In this document: positions 36,922-45,725 of the stretch, piece by piece
How the letters are laid out: every line of letters starts with the position of its first letter
How positions within the stretch are numbered: the first letter of the stretch is position 1
From: Polystyrenella longa
Lineage (GTDB): Bacteria > Planctomycetota > Planctomycetia > Planctomycetales > Planctomycetaceae
Assembly: GCF_007750395.1 (NCBI RefSeq)
Contig: NZ_CP036281.1
Span: 3,929,001-3,993,000, forward strand
DNA: 64,000 nt
Direction: 5' to 3'
Notes under the pieces: model-generated
The model's database searches: none
Told to the model about the DNA's origin: nothing
What the model saw: the letters and a program-made list of their open reading frames with translations, nothing else
Made by a program: the position numbers and the translations under genes

Positions 36922-38178
36922 ATGATACTCGGAAAAATAACTAACTGGTTATCGTCCTATCTCGCATCTAATTGCGACTTTTACCGGTACATCCAGCCTG
37001 CGGACCGTTTTCACGAAATCGTTGACCGGGAACGAAAACGAGCCGATCGGGGAAAATACAGCTTCGCATTGATCGTCTTCTGGGTCAAAGAACCTGAGAA
37101 TCGTCAGACCATCTTTCATCGACTCAATTTCGTTCTGGAAAAACGACTTCGCGCCACCGACGTCGCCGGTTTCGTAGGACGTAACCGGGTTGGCCTGTTA
37201 CTGAGCGACGCCTCCCTAAAAGTGGGACAACAAGTCGCAGAGCAGATCTTCGAGATGTGCGGTCAGGATGCCCCCAGTTGTTTCGACATTTACGAATACC
37301 CGATGAATTATCATGACCAGGTTTTCTCAGACAGAGATACTCCTGAAGACTCCCGTCCTGATCTTCTTGAGGATGAATCTGATCTGGAATATCCGGTAAA
37401 CGATCTTTACCAGCCCGACAAAGAAAAGGCAGATCGTCCCGAAAAAGAAAAGGCGCTCAGTGATAGCACCCAGTTTTATAAACAGGTTAATTTCGAAACA
37501 ACGCCTGCCATCGCCGAAAATCATAATCACGAATGCGACACTCAGAAACCCGAGTTAAAGAACCTGATGTTCCAGCGGGTGATGCCGCTTTGGAAACGAG
37601 CAATTGATGTCGTGGGTTCAGGATTGGGATTACTGCTTGTTTCTCCAATTCTGGTTGCGACCGCAATCGCGATGAAAGCAACTTCCAAAGGTCCTATCTT
37701 CTTCACGCAGATGCGGGCTGGTATCGCTGGTCGCCCTTTTAAGATGTACAAGTTTCGAACGATGGTCATCGACGCCGAAGAGCAAAAGGCAAAACTACGA
37801 CATCTTTCAGAACAAGATGGTCCTGCATTCAAACTGAAACATGATCCCCGCATCATCCCCATTGGACGATTCTTAAGAAAATCATGTATTGATGAACTTC
37901 CGCAGCTCTGGAACGTATTCAAAGGGGATATGTCCCTGGTCGGCCCTCGCCCGTTGCCCATCGAAGAAGCAGCTCAGATTGAAGGCTGGCAGAATCGACG
38001 ACTCGATGTCACCCCCGGCCTGACCTGCATCTGGCAAGTGGAAGGTAAGTCAGCCGTGACCTTTACTGAGTGGATGCGAATGGACATTCGATACATCCGT
38101 GCCCGCAACTTCGCACAGGATATTACTCTCGTTTTCAAAACAATTATTGCCGTCGTCCTGCACCGGGCGTCGCACTAA
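36922..38178 (+). CDS. Initiating sugar-phosphate transferase with GGDEF-like N-terminal domain
   Basis: The C-terminal half (from about residue 220) is a bacterial sugar transferase: it moves a sugar-1-phosphate to undecaprenyl phosphate to start a repeat unit. It shows a membrane hairpin (VVGSGLGLLLVSPILVATAIAM), the KFRTM motif, RKSCIDELPQLWNV and SLVGPRPLPIEE, ending in the GLTCIWQV segment. The N-terminal 130 residues (FHEIVDRERKRADRGKYSFA, LRATDVAGFVGRNRVGLLL) have the layout of a GGDEF fold, with the signature degenerate, so cyclic-di-GMP synthesis is not expected. An acidic linker joins the two. It lacks the four-helix N-terminus of WbaP-type enzymes. Confidence 0.9.
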   Translation: MILGKITNWLSSYLASNCDFYRYIQPADRFHEIVDRERKRADRGKYSFALIVFWVKEPENRQTIFHRLNFVLEKRLRATDVAGFVGRNRVGLLLSDASLKVGQQVAEQIFEMCGQDAPSCFDIYEYPMNYHDQVFSDRDTPEDSRPDLLEDESDLEYPVNDLYQPDKEKADRPEKEKALSDSTQFYKQVNFETTPAIAENHNHECDTQKPELKNLMFQRVMPLWKRAIDVVGSGLGLLLVSPILVATAIAMKATSKGPIFFTQMRAGIAGRPFKMYKFRTMVIDAEEQKAKLRHLSEQDGPAFKLKHDPRIIPIGRFLRKSCIDELPQLWNVFKGDMSLVGPRPLPIEEAAQIEGWQNRRLDVTPGLTCIWQVEGKSAVTFTEWMRMDIRYIRARNFAQDITLVFKTIIAVVLHRASH

Positions 38179-38246
38179 ACAGGGACTCTATTTCCATCCG
38201 GAATTCGAAGGACCAGTCAGAATCAATTCTGACATCACACTTATGT

Positions 38247-38295
38247 TTTCAGCAATACATTTCAGAAGTTCATTTCAGAAGTTCATTTCAGCAAT
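38247..38295 (+). repeat. Short tandem repeat before the deacetylase gene
   Basis: The 13-mer CATTTCAGAAGTT occurs twice in tandem (38258-38270, 38271-38283) and a partial third copy follows (CATTTCAGCAAT); the unit is preceded by a similar TTTTCAGCAAT. It fills much of the gap between the transferase stop and the deacetylase start. It may be slipped-strand duplication with no function. Confidence 0.7.
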
Positions 38296-38309
38296 GATCG
38301 GAACCCCAC

Positions 38310-39326
38310 ATGAGCTGGGCACCTACGAACCACCGCCAAAAAATACTCCCTGATTTAAATGCATCGAAGCTTGGGCTCGAATGTCTCGCATTCTCTGGAT
38401 ACGAAGACATCTGTGACCGGATCCATGATTACGTTGAGAACCATAACAATACCGGTTGGAAGCAACGCGTTAAGAAGGGACTCGATGAGTTCATTCTTCG
38501 TGGCTGCAAGCCGATCTCTCGATATTATAACTCTAATGATCCGGGCGCCTTTGGCATCCTAATGTACCATCGCGTCTCACCGAAGATAGCAGGGATTGAG
38601 GAACCGACTTGGAACGTGACTCCGGACCAAATGGAAAAGCAGTTGAAAGGATTAATACAACTCGGTTTTACTCCGGTCCCTCTTTCAGAAGCGGTTCAGC
38701 ATCATCAACTCGGCCTGGATTTGCCACACAACGCTTTCGTCGTTACGTTCGATGATGGTTACGCGAATAATTTCACCCAGGCCTTCCCTGTCCTGGAAAG
38801 ACTGGGGGTTCCCGCCACCATTTTTCTGGCTACCGCTTATCTCGGGGAAGACGTCCCTTTCCCAAGCGACGATTGGTCACAAACAGGAAAAGCCGATCCG
38901 GATACATGGCGTCCTCTCACTTTGGAAGAAGCTCATCAGCTGAACTCAAGTGACCTTATTGAACTGGGAAGCCATACCCATACCCACGACGACTTTCGGG
39001 GGCGTCCCCGGGAACTGCAACAGGACGTCGAACTTTCCCTCAGTTTTATGAAACGGGAATTCGACATCCTCCATCCTACATTTGCATTTCCATTCGGTGT
39101 TCGCCGATTCGGATTCTCCAGTGATGACTTGATTAAGGCCGTAAAACAAACGCGTGTTCGTTGCAGCCTGTCCACAGAAAGCCAATTGGCCCATCTGCAT
39201 CAATCCCCCTACTACTGGGGAAGGTTCACTGCCACGCAAGCTGACGATGCTGAGCGACTCGCTGTGAAATTGAGTGGCTGGTATTCACGAGTCAAAAACG
39301 GGATGCGCAGACTTGCTCGTCGCTAG
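38310..39326 (+). CDS. NodB-type polysaccharide deacetylase
   Basis: A 338-residue carbohydrate esterase family 4 protein. The NodB core has motif 1 VTFDDGYANNF (Asp pair for base and metal), motif 2 SHTHTHDDF (His-x3-His metal ligands) and motif 3 TFAFPFGVRRFGFS. The first 75 residues before the YHRVSP strand are an extension with no signal peptide, so it is probably cytoplasmic. It would remove N-acetyl (or O-acyl) groups from the polymer precursor or a lipid-linked intermediate. Deacetylases of this form are common in planctomycetal and exosortase-linked polysaccharide loci. The call is firm; the target is unknown. Confidence 0.9.
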   Translation: MSWAPTNHRQKILPDLNASKLGLECLAFSGYEDICDRIHDYVENHNNTGWKQRVKKGLDEFILRGCKPISRYYNSNDPGAFGILMYHRVSPKIAGIEEPTWNVTPDQMEKQLKGLIQLGFTPVPLSEAVQHHQLGLDLPHNAFVVTFDDGYANNFTQAFPVLERLGVPATIFLATAYLGEDVPFPSDDWSQTGKADPDTWRPLTLEEAHQLNSSDLIELGSHTHTHDDFRGRPRELQQDVELSLSFMKREFDILHPTFAFPFGVRRFGFSSDDLIKAVKQTRVRCSLSTESQLAHLHQSPYYWGRFTATQADDAERLAVKLSGWYSRVKNGMRRLARR

Positions 39327-39415
39327 AGGAATCGATCTAGACCCACTCACCGCATAGACACACTTGCCCTAACCAACTCTGAATGATCGACTTACTAGAA
39401 AAGTAACCTGGCAGA

Positions 39416-40807
39416 ATGGAACCTGTTAATACAACTGATCCTGTATTGGTTAGTCCCGCCCCGGACCGATCGTGGAGACGATACGCCCCTACGCAACTGC
39501 GGCAAATGGTGGCGAACCAAGACACTCTCAAAAGCCTGATGAGTCTGTTTGATCAGGGATTAGTCAGCGGAACCAATTTCCTGACCATGGTAATTATTGG
39601 TCGTAGTTGTCTCGCCGAAGAACTAGGTGTATTCCATCTGTTAATGACCGTCATTCTGATGTCATTCTTATTTCAGGATGCACTCACTTCGGCTCCTTAC
39701 CGAATTTACCTGCGTAAGAAGACACAACCTGAACAGGAAACCTATTCCGGTTCTCTCTTTGTACATCAACTGTTCGTCTGCGGAATCGTCATGGCGGTTC
39801 TGGTGGGTATCTACTTCGCCAGTCTTTCTGGAATACTTCTGCCAAGTATTCAGTCGCCTCTTCTGCCGCTGTTTCTGCTGGCTCCATTCATACTTGCACG
39901 GGAGTTTCTCCGTCGAGTTTCATTCGCTCATTTACAGTTCGAGATCGCGATATTGATCGACGTCCTGGTCACTGGCTTTCAGCTGGTCGCACTGGGAACA
40001 CTCGCGTATCTGGATCTCTTAACGATTCCTCTCGCCTATACCGTCATCGGTTGTGCCTGTCTGGTTTCGGTGATCGTCTGGTTTGTGATGAATCCCGTGA
40101 AACGAACCTACAAGCGGGAACGATTTTTGAAAGACTGGCAGGAAAACTGGAGTTTCGCCCGCTGGAGTGTTGGCAGCCTGATGGTGGCGAACATGCCTGG
40201 CGTGTTACTCCTCCCTTGGATGCTGGCACTCAAAGAAGGCGAACAATCCATTGGTATTCTGGCTGCCTGCTTCACGATTATTGGTGTCGCGAACGTCTTC
40301 CTGAATGGCGTCGAAAATTTACTCGGACCACGAAGTGCCCACGCATTGCACGAAGGTGGAAAAACCGAGCTAAGAAATGTGATTTATCGAGCCACAGTCT
40401 TGATGGGTGTCAGTATGTCGATTTTCACGCTGGCCCTCATGTTTGGTGGACAATGGATTGCATTGACCCTCTATGGTCGTGATTACGCCGAATTCGGTGA
40501 TCTGATGGGATGGATTATCTTTGCCCTCAGCCTGCATGTCCTCGCGGGAGCGATCGGAATGTCACCCGGAAATGGGTTATGGGCATTGGAGCGACCGAAC
40601 GAAAACTTCTTTGCCTCATTTATGGTGATGGTAGTTACCTTCGCCGTTTCTATATTTCTTGTTTACATCGTCGAACTTGGCCCACTCGGGATCGCCATCG
40701 GAACGGCTTGTGGCACTACTTCAGGGACAATCATGCGTTGGGTTTACTTTGTTCGTGCCTACGCAGAAGCCCCCTCCTCTATTGAATCGCCAGTACTGGC
40801 TACATAA
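39416..40807 (+). CDS. Wzx-like oligosaccharide flippase (MOP superfamily)
   Basis: A 463-residue polytopic membrane protein with about twelve to fourteen helices. It begins with a basic cytoplasmic stretch, then GTNFLTMVIIGRSCLAEELG, the typical first helix of the polysaccharide-transport family, and has several Phe/Leu/Val-rich helices such as LLPLFLLAPFILAREFL. It would flip lipid-linked repeat units to the outer leaflet. Its gene ends 12 bp before the ligase/polymerase gene, whose ribosome-binding site AAGGAGG overlaps its stop. Family is clear from topology and context. Confidence 0.85.
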   Translation: MEPVNTTDPVLVSPAPDRSWRRYAPTQLRQMVANQDTLKSLMSLFDQGLVSGTNFLTMVIIGRSCLAEELGVFHLLMTVILMSFLFQDALTSAPYRIYLRKKTQPEQETYSGSLFVHQLFVCGIVMAVLVGIYFASLSGILLPSIQSPLLPLFLLAPFILAREFLRRVSFAHLQFEIAILIDVLVTGFQLVALGTLAYLDLLTIPLAYTVIGCACLVSVIVWFVMNPVKRTYKRERFLKDWQENWSFARWSVGSLMVANMPGVLLLPWMLALKEGEQSIGILAACFTIIGVANVFLNGVENLLGPRSAHALHEGGKTELRNVIYRATVLMGVSMSIFTLALMFGGQWIALTLYGRDYAEFGDLMGWIIFALSLHVLAGAIGMSPGNGLWALERPNENFFASFMVMVVTFAVSIFLVYIVELGPLGIAIGTACGTTSGTIMRWVYFVRAYAEAPSSIESPVLAT

Positions 40808-40819
40808 AGGAGGCCTCAC

Positions 40820-42217
40820 ATGAACACAGCACAAAATACATTTATCCCGAATCCCAGCGAATCCACAAACCGCAATCGAGGCTTGGTGGTGTTTCTTACA
40901 TTCCTACTGGGAATCATCTTTTTCTACAAAGACCACAACCTGTTTCTCTCATTGAACGAGTTCTGGACAGGGTGGGAAGAGGGAGAGAACCTCGCTTCCG
41001 GTGGAAACATGCTGAAAGGCCTGGCCCTCAGCAGTTTCTGGTTCATCGGAATGTATCTCCTATTTCTACGACCAGGTGGCGCACGATTCCGATTTGACAA
41101 GTCGCTCGCGTTCCTGATGGTATTTTATGTCGGTTGGTGTTCACTCACCGTCCTCTGGTCAGAAGCACGCGGAATGACCATACGGCAATTGGCCGTGCTG
41201 TATTTTCTCGTAACCTTCGGTGTCGGCATGGCTCGACATTTAAGAATCCGAGATATCGCCCTCATCGCTTTCTGTATCTTTGGCAGCTATGCCCTGATTG
41301 GCCTGCTGGTAGAGCTTGGCCTTGGTACGTTTCGCCCCTGGCGAGATGGATACCGGTTCGCCGGAACAGCCCACCCTAACGCTCAAGGAGCCTGTCTCTG
41401 TGTGTTTGGACTGGCTGGAATCTGCTTACTAAAGAGTGGTATCCGACGCCGCAAACTCGTTTTGTTCTCCTTGATTTTTGGAATCGGATTATTGATCCTC
41501 ACCAAGTCCCGTACCTCCACCGGTGGGTTTCTCTTTGGTGTCTCGGCGCTATGGTTTGTCCAATCAAGCCGCAAGTTCAAACTCTGTTCTTTTCTAGGAA
41601 TCAGTTGGCTTCTTCTAGTTGGAATGTTGGGCCTATTGTTCGTTGATATTAATCCTGTGCAAGACCTCGAAGAAGTCGTGCTGATGGGACGAGGTGAAGA
41701 ATCCGAAGCTCTCACCGGTCGACTTCCGATCTGGATCGAGATGACGAACTACATTAACCAACGGTTCTGGACCGGTTATGGCTATCAGTCCTTCTGGCAC
41801 CCGGACAAGATTGAAGTTCTCTCAGACGAACTTAACTGGACATTTCGTGAATCGCACTCTTCTTTCGTCGATGGCATGTTGACGATTGGATTTATTGGAA
41901 CGGTCACTCTGTTTCTCATTGCGTTCAAAGGATTTCTGGATTCCCGACGACTCTACTCTGCGACACAGGATCCAGGGTATGCGTTTGTCATTTCACTTCT
42001 CGCTTTCGGCCTGATCAACGCGTTTATGGAATCCGGCATGATAGCCTCCTCACTTGACACACTTTTGCTGGGCAGCTGCCTGGCACGAATTGCGTTCTGG
42101 GAACGATCGGCCCCGGCAGCCCGATCACTGTTTTCAAACATGAATGTAAATACCATGCTCGACAACCTGATCCCTCCGGCAGAGCCTGAATTGGCTCAGA
42201 AAGGAGGACACTCATGA
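40820..42217 (+). CDS. O-antigen ligase / Wzy-like polymerase family membrane protein
   Basis: A 465-residue membrane protein with about eleven helices. A large outer loop between late helices (about residues 285-355) includes RLPIWIEMTNYINQRFWTGYGYQSFW and the HSSFVDGMLTIGFIGT segment, a pattern of the WaaL/Wzy family in which the loop His and Arg contribute to catalysis. It probably polymerises or ligates lipid-linked repeats. A strong AAGGAGG ribosome-binding site lies at 40807-40813, and its stop overlaps the next start by four bases (ATGA), so translation is coupled. Which of the two reactions is carried out is uncertain. Confidence 0.87.
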   Translation: MNTAQNTFIPNPSESTNRNRGLVVFLTFLLGIIFFYKDHNLFLSLNEFWTGWEEGENLASGGNMLKGLALSSFWFIGMYLLFLRPGGARFRFDKSLAFLMVFYVGWCSLTVLWSEARGMTIRQLAVLYFLVTFGVGMARHLRIRDIALIAFCIFGSYALIGLLVELGLGTFRPWRDGYRFAGTAHPNAQGACLCVFGLAGICLLKSGIRRRKLVLFSLIFGIGLLILTKSRTSTGGFLFGVSALWFVQSSRKFKLCSFLGISWLLLVGMLGLLFVDINPVQDLEEVVLMGRGEESEALTGRLPIWIEMTNYINQRFWTGYGYQSFWHPDKIEVLSDELNWTFRESHSSFVDGMLTIGFIGTVTLFLIAFKGFLDSRRLYSATQDPGYAFVISLLAFGLINAFMESGMIASSLDTLLLGSCLARIAFWERSAPAARSLFSNMNVNTMLDNLIPPAEPELAQKGGHS

Positions 42218-43416
42218 TCCGTACACCCGATACGCCTAATTCTGAAGTTTCCATCGGCGGACAAGATCTCAGAGAACTCGCCACGTTGCAGCACTACGCA
42301 GGCCGCGAAGAGTTATATCTGTATGACGATGAAATTGAATATCGCATTTGCGGCCCGGATGAACTGACGCCCACGGAAATGAAACGCTGGGGCGAAATCC
42401 AGGAACAGAACCCGGACCTCGACAGCCCATTCTTCCGGCCCGAATACACCAAACTCGTCTCTGCTGTTCGCAAAGACATGGATGTCGTCATCATCATAGT
42501 TCGAGGTAAATCCGTCGGTTTCTTCCCGTTCCATCGCGATCCTTACAACATCGGACGTCCCGTCGGATATCCACTCAATGACTTTCAGGGACTCGTGATC
42601 GAAAAAGGGGTTGAAATCAACGAGATGGAACTGCTCGAAGCGGCATCCCTGAAAACATGGAAATTCGATCACGGACTCGCCGTTCAGCAAGAACTACTTC
42701 GAAACAGCTATAGTCAATGCGGTTCAGCTTTCCTCGATCTCTCTGGAGGGTTTGAAGCTTATAAAGAGGAACGCAAAAAGAATGGTTCGTCGTTAATCAA
42801 GCAAGTCTCGCGGAAAGGAAGAAATCTGGCACGTGACTTTGGACCGCTCCGATTCGTTCCTCACACCGACGATCCAAACGTATTTAATACCTTGATCGAA
42901 TGGAAACAGGAACAATACCTGCGAACGAATAAAACAAACACGTTCAAGTTTAACTGGCCGAAGCAACTACTCGAACTCATTCTGCACCAGCAACAAGAGA
43001 CATTCCGTGGCCGGTTATCGGCTCTCTACGCCGGTGATGAACTGGTCGCGATTGATCTTGGCGTGCAGTCGTTCGGCGTTCTGAATTCCTGGTTCCCTGC
43101 TTACGATCGCAAATTCAATTCTTATTCCCCCGGTCATGTACTACTACTTGAAATGGCCATGTCTTGTGAGGAACTCGGTATTACCCGGATCGATCTCGGT
43201 AAGGGAGATGAAGCTTACAAATCCCGGTACGCTTCTGGCATGGTTCGATTGACGGAAGGAAGTTTTGAAACCAACCTCCTTTCGAGAGAATGGCAAAAAC
43301 AATGGTATCGCACGCGTGATTGGGCCCGGACCTCCGCATTTGGCGACCTGGTCCGATACCCAGTCCGATTTTTGAAACCAATACGAGAACGGCTTCATTA
43401 CGGACAGCAGGAGTAA
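42214..43416 (+). CDS. CelD/BcsL-like GNAT-fold acyltransferase, paralogue 1
   Basis: A 400-residue protein of the Acetyltransf_6 / FemAB-like group. It has the N-terminal DSPFFRPEYTKLV strand, a mid LKQVSRKGRNLARDFGPLRF segment, and the C-terminal fold with LRF...FRGRLSALYAGDELVAIDLG, then YSPGHVLLLEMAM and RIDLGKGDEAYK, the motifs shared with the two paralogues at 43514 and 45726. No membrane segment or signal peptide. Such proteins probably acylate or aminoacylate polysaccharide precursors in the cytoplasm. The start overlaps the ligase stop by four bases and has the strong site AAAGGAGG. The reaction it performs is not known. Confidence 0.82.
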   Translation: MIRTPDTPNSEVSIGGQDLRELATLQHYAGREELYLYDDEIEYRICGPDELTPTEMKRWGEIQEQNPDLDSPFFRPEYTKLVSAVRKDMDVVIIIVRGKSVGFFPFHRDPYNIGRPVGYPLNDFQGLVIEKGVEINEMELLEAASLKTWKFDHGLAVQQELLRNSYSQCGSAFLDLSGGFEAYKEERKKNGSSLIKQVSRKGRNLARDFGPLRFVPHTDDPNVFNTLIEWKQEQYLRTNKTNTFKFNWPKQLLELILHQQQETFRGRLSALYAGDELVAIDLGVQSFGVLNSWFPAYDRKFNSYSPGHVLLLEMAMSCEELGITRIDLGKGDEAYKSRYASGMVRLTEGSFETNLLSREWQKQWYRTRDWARTSAFGDLVRYPVRFLKPIRERLHYGQQE

Positions 43417-43513
43417 CAACCTCGATTTGAGTAGATCAGGCTCTTCTTTTCGTTCTGACTTATAAAACTCACTTTAATCTTTAAGATTCACTTTGCCTCT
43501 AAGGCTAACCAAC

Positions 43514-44584
43514 ATGCAATTCCAACTTGTGTCGATCGAAGAATTGACAGACTCACTGCGTCAGACCTGGCTCGAATGGGTCCGATCTGATCTTCAATAT
43601 ATGAGTCCGTACTTTCATCCCGACTTTGCATTCAATATGGCACAGGTCCGAGACGACGTTCGTTTGATTCTGTTTTGCGAAGAGGACGAAGTCGTCGGTA
43701 TCCTGCCAATTCATCTCAAAGAAGGAAACAGTGCAGCCCCCATCGGCGATACGATGTCGGATTATCACGGAGTCATCTCAGGGAAGCCATTGAAGTTTGA
43801 TCTGCGACAGTTGTTAAGAGAGACCTCAATCAACTCATTCTACTTCGATCACTTGCTCGCCGCTCAGACTTCGTTCGAACCCTACAGTTGGGAGCAGTCT
43901 ACTTCTCCTTACATGGATCTTTCCAACGGCTTTGAGGCGTATGAAAAGCAATGTAAACAGGGGGGAACCTCTTTCTACAAGAACCTGCTCCGCAACGAAC
44001 GAAAAATGCTCCGAGAAGTAGGCGAACCACGCATCGTAGAATTCAGCGATGACGAAACGGTGATGGATCGTTTGCTGGAATTAAAGTCACAGCAGTATGA
44101 GCGAACACGGCAACTCGATCTGACTCAGATTAAGTGGATGACTGACTCAATACGGCAGATTTGGAAATTTCGTAGCGACGACTTTTCCGGAATCCTTTCC
44201 GTCCTTTATGTCGATGACAAGCTACTCGCAATGCATTTTGGGATAAAGACTCGCGATGCACTCCACTGGTGGTTTCCCACCTATGAGCCAGAATATCGTC
44301 GATATTCTCCTGGCCTTTTACTGCTCTTGCATCTAGCACGTTCGCAGGATCTGGGACTCAAGTACATCGATCTTGGTAAAGGACCGGAGGAGTACAAAAC
44401 GAAGATGAACACCGGGGAAACCAAACTGTTCGAAGGTGGCATTGATCAACGGACGATTCGGCGCTGGCTTTATCAGAACATTCATCATACTCGGAAATGG
44501 GTGCATAATACGCCTGCCGCCCAAAGCCCATTAAAGGTCTACAAAGAAGTTCGGTCCGCTTTCCGTAAAATTAAAACGTGTTAA
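43514..44584 (+). CDS. CelD/BcsL-like GNAT-fold acyltransferase, paralogue 2
   Basis: 356 residues from the ATG at 43514 (an in-frame TTG at 43493 would add seven). It matches paralogue 1 closely in motif order: MSPYFHPDFAFNM, FYKNLLRNERKMLREVGEP, FSGILSVLYVDDKLLAMHFG, YSPGLLLLLHLARS and YIDLGKGPEEYK. It lies 97 bp after paralogue 1. Sequence between the motifs has diverged, suggesting an old duplication with distinct substrates. The first 60 residues differ most. Its chemistry is inferred from family only. Confidence 0.82.
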   Translation: MQFQLVSIEELTDSLRQTWLEWVRSDLQYMSPYFHPDFAFNMAQVRDDVRLILFCEEDEVVGILPIHLKEGNSAAPIGDTMSDYHGVISGKPLKFDLRQLLRETSINSFYFDHLLAAQTSFEPYSWEQSTSPYMDLSNGFEAYEKQCKQGGTSFYKNLLRNERKMLREVGEPRIVEFSDDETVMDRLLELKSQQYERTRQLDLTQIKWMTDSIRQIWKFRSDDFSGILSVLYVDDKLLAMHFGIKTRDALHWWFPTYEPEYRRYSPGLLLLLHLARSQDLGLKYIDLGKGPEEYKTKMNTGETKLFEGGIDQRTIRRWLYQNIHHTRKWVHNTPAAQSPLKVYKEVRSAFRKIKTC

Positions 44585-44656
44585 TCCCAAAGCATCACTG
44601 AACTTTTCAACCTATATTTTAATAGCGAACAATTCTCCCTGCACTTAGGCCAATCC

Positions 44657-45661
44657 ATGTACGAACCCAATCATCCCGTCATTCAAGGGCACAGCATTCT
44701 CGCCGATGCCGGTTGGCGCGAATTCAACGAGCGGTTATGGAACATTACTTCCGAGGAGTTGACCTACACCCCACGTGGAGAAAATGGCCCCTCTCTTGAA
44801 GTCATTGCTTATAAAGACAAGTCGGGGCGTTTTGTCCTCCCTTCGATGCATCCGAATTGGCATATGCAGTTTCAGCATACCAACACGACCTCTTCAGCTC
44901 GAATTTATCGTCAGTGGGACGAACTCTCCAAACTGATGGTCGACGACATGGTAGCTACTGGCACTCATGGGCGAATCGCTTTTCCGGCGGAGATCACCGA
45001 CGTCCGCAATTGGCTATGGACGGGCTTCCGGTCTCACCCACTTTACACCATCATGATCACTTTTCCTTATAGCGTTGAAGATGCCGAATCGACGACTCGC
45101 CGTCGCTATAAGAAATCAGTCAACGCGGGATTCCAGGTTCAACCGGCAAAAGATACAGCGGACGTCATTCCCTGCTTGATGGGCACTGAAAAGCGTAAGA
45201 AGTTCGATCACTGTCTTACTGCTGAATCACTTCAGATGGGACTCGATCTGATGGGACCGGATAAGTTCCGACTGTATGTTGCCTACGCACCCGATGGTGA
45301 ACCCGCCTCCGCCCGTCTTGTAATTATGGAAGAGGGTGGGATCTGTTACGACATCGCGGCAGGCACTCAGGAGAAATACCTGACTGTGGGTGCGACGCAG
45401 CATACGATCGGCCATGTCCTGATGGACGTCCAACAGGCAGGTGCTACTGCATTCAACTTCAGCTGTGCCAACATTGAGTCCGTCAGTCCGGCTAAACTCT
45501 GCTGGGGAGGTCAACTCGTACCGCTCCACGGTATCGAAGGGTTCGATTATCTCCCAGTTCGCCGCACAGTCGGTTCCTTCGTCCGCCTCATGCGGAATCG
45601 CTCTCGCAATAAACATAACTCTCCGGAATCTCATCAACCCGAAACAGTGACCAACTCCTGA
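44657..45661 (+). CDS. FemAB/GNAT-like protein, divergent member of the array
   Basis: 334 residues. It lacks the SPG...LLL and DLGKG motifs of its three neighbours but has a similar size and general organisation: a central SARIYRQWDELSKLMV helix, the RRYKKSVNAGFQVQ pseudo-repeat of FemAB-like proteins, and C-terminal strands LYVAYAPDGEPASARLVI and AFNFSCANIESV. It is 72 bp after paralogue 2 and 64 bp before paralogue 3. Probably a distant acetyl/aminoacyl transferase of the GNAT superfamily; I am not sure of the exact family. Confidence 0.65.
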   Translation: MYEPNHPVIQGHSILADAGWREFNERLWNITSEELTYTPRGENGPSLEVIAYKDKSGRFVLPSMHPNWHMQFQHTNTTSSARIYRQWDELSKLMVDDMVATGTHGRIAFPAEITDVRNWLWTGFRSHPLYTIMITFPYSVEDAESTTRRRYKKSVNAGFQVQPAKDTADVIPCLMGTEKRKKFDHCLTAESLQMGLDLMGPDKFRLYVAYAPDGEPASARLVIMEEGGICYDIAAGTQEKYLTVGATQHTIGHVLMDVQQAGATAFNFSCANIESVSPAKLCWGGQLVPLHGIEGFDYLPVRRTVGSFVRLMRNRSRNKHNSPESHQPETVTNS

Positions 45662-45725
45662 TTCTCGACTCAGATATTTCCACGCCCTGTTTTCTTACTT
45701 TTAAGTTCAACCAGGTAAAGTCTCC

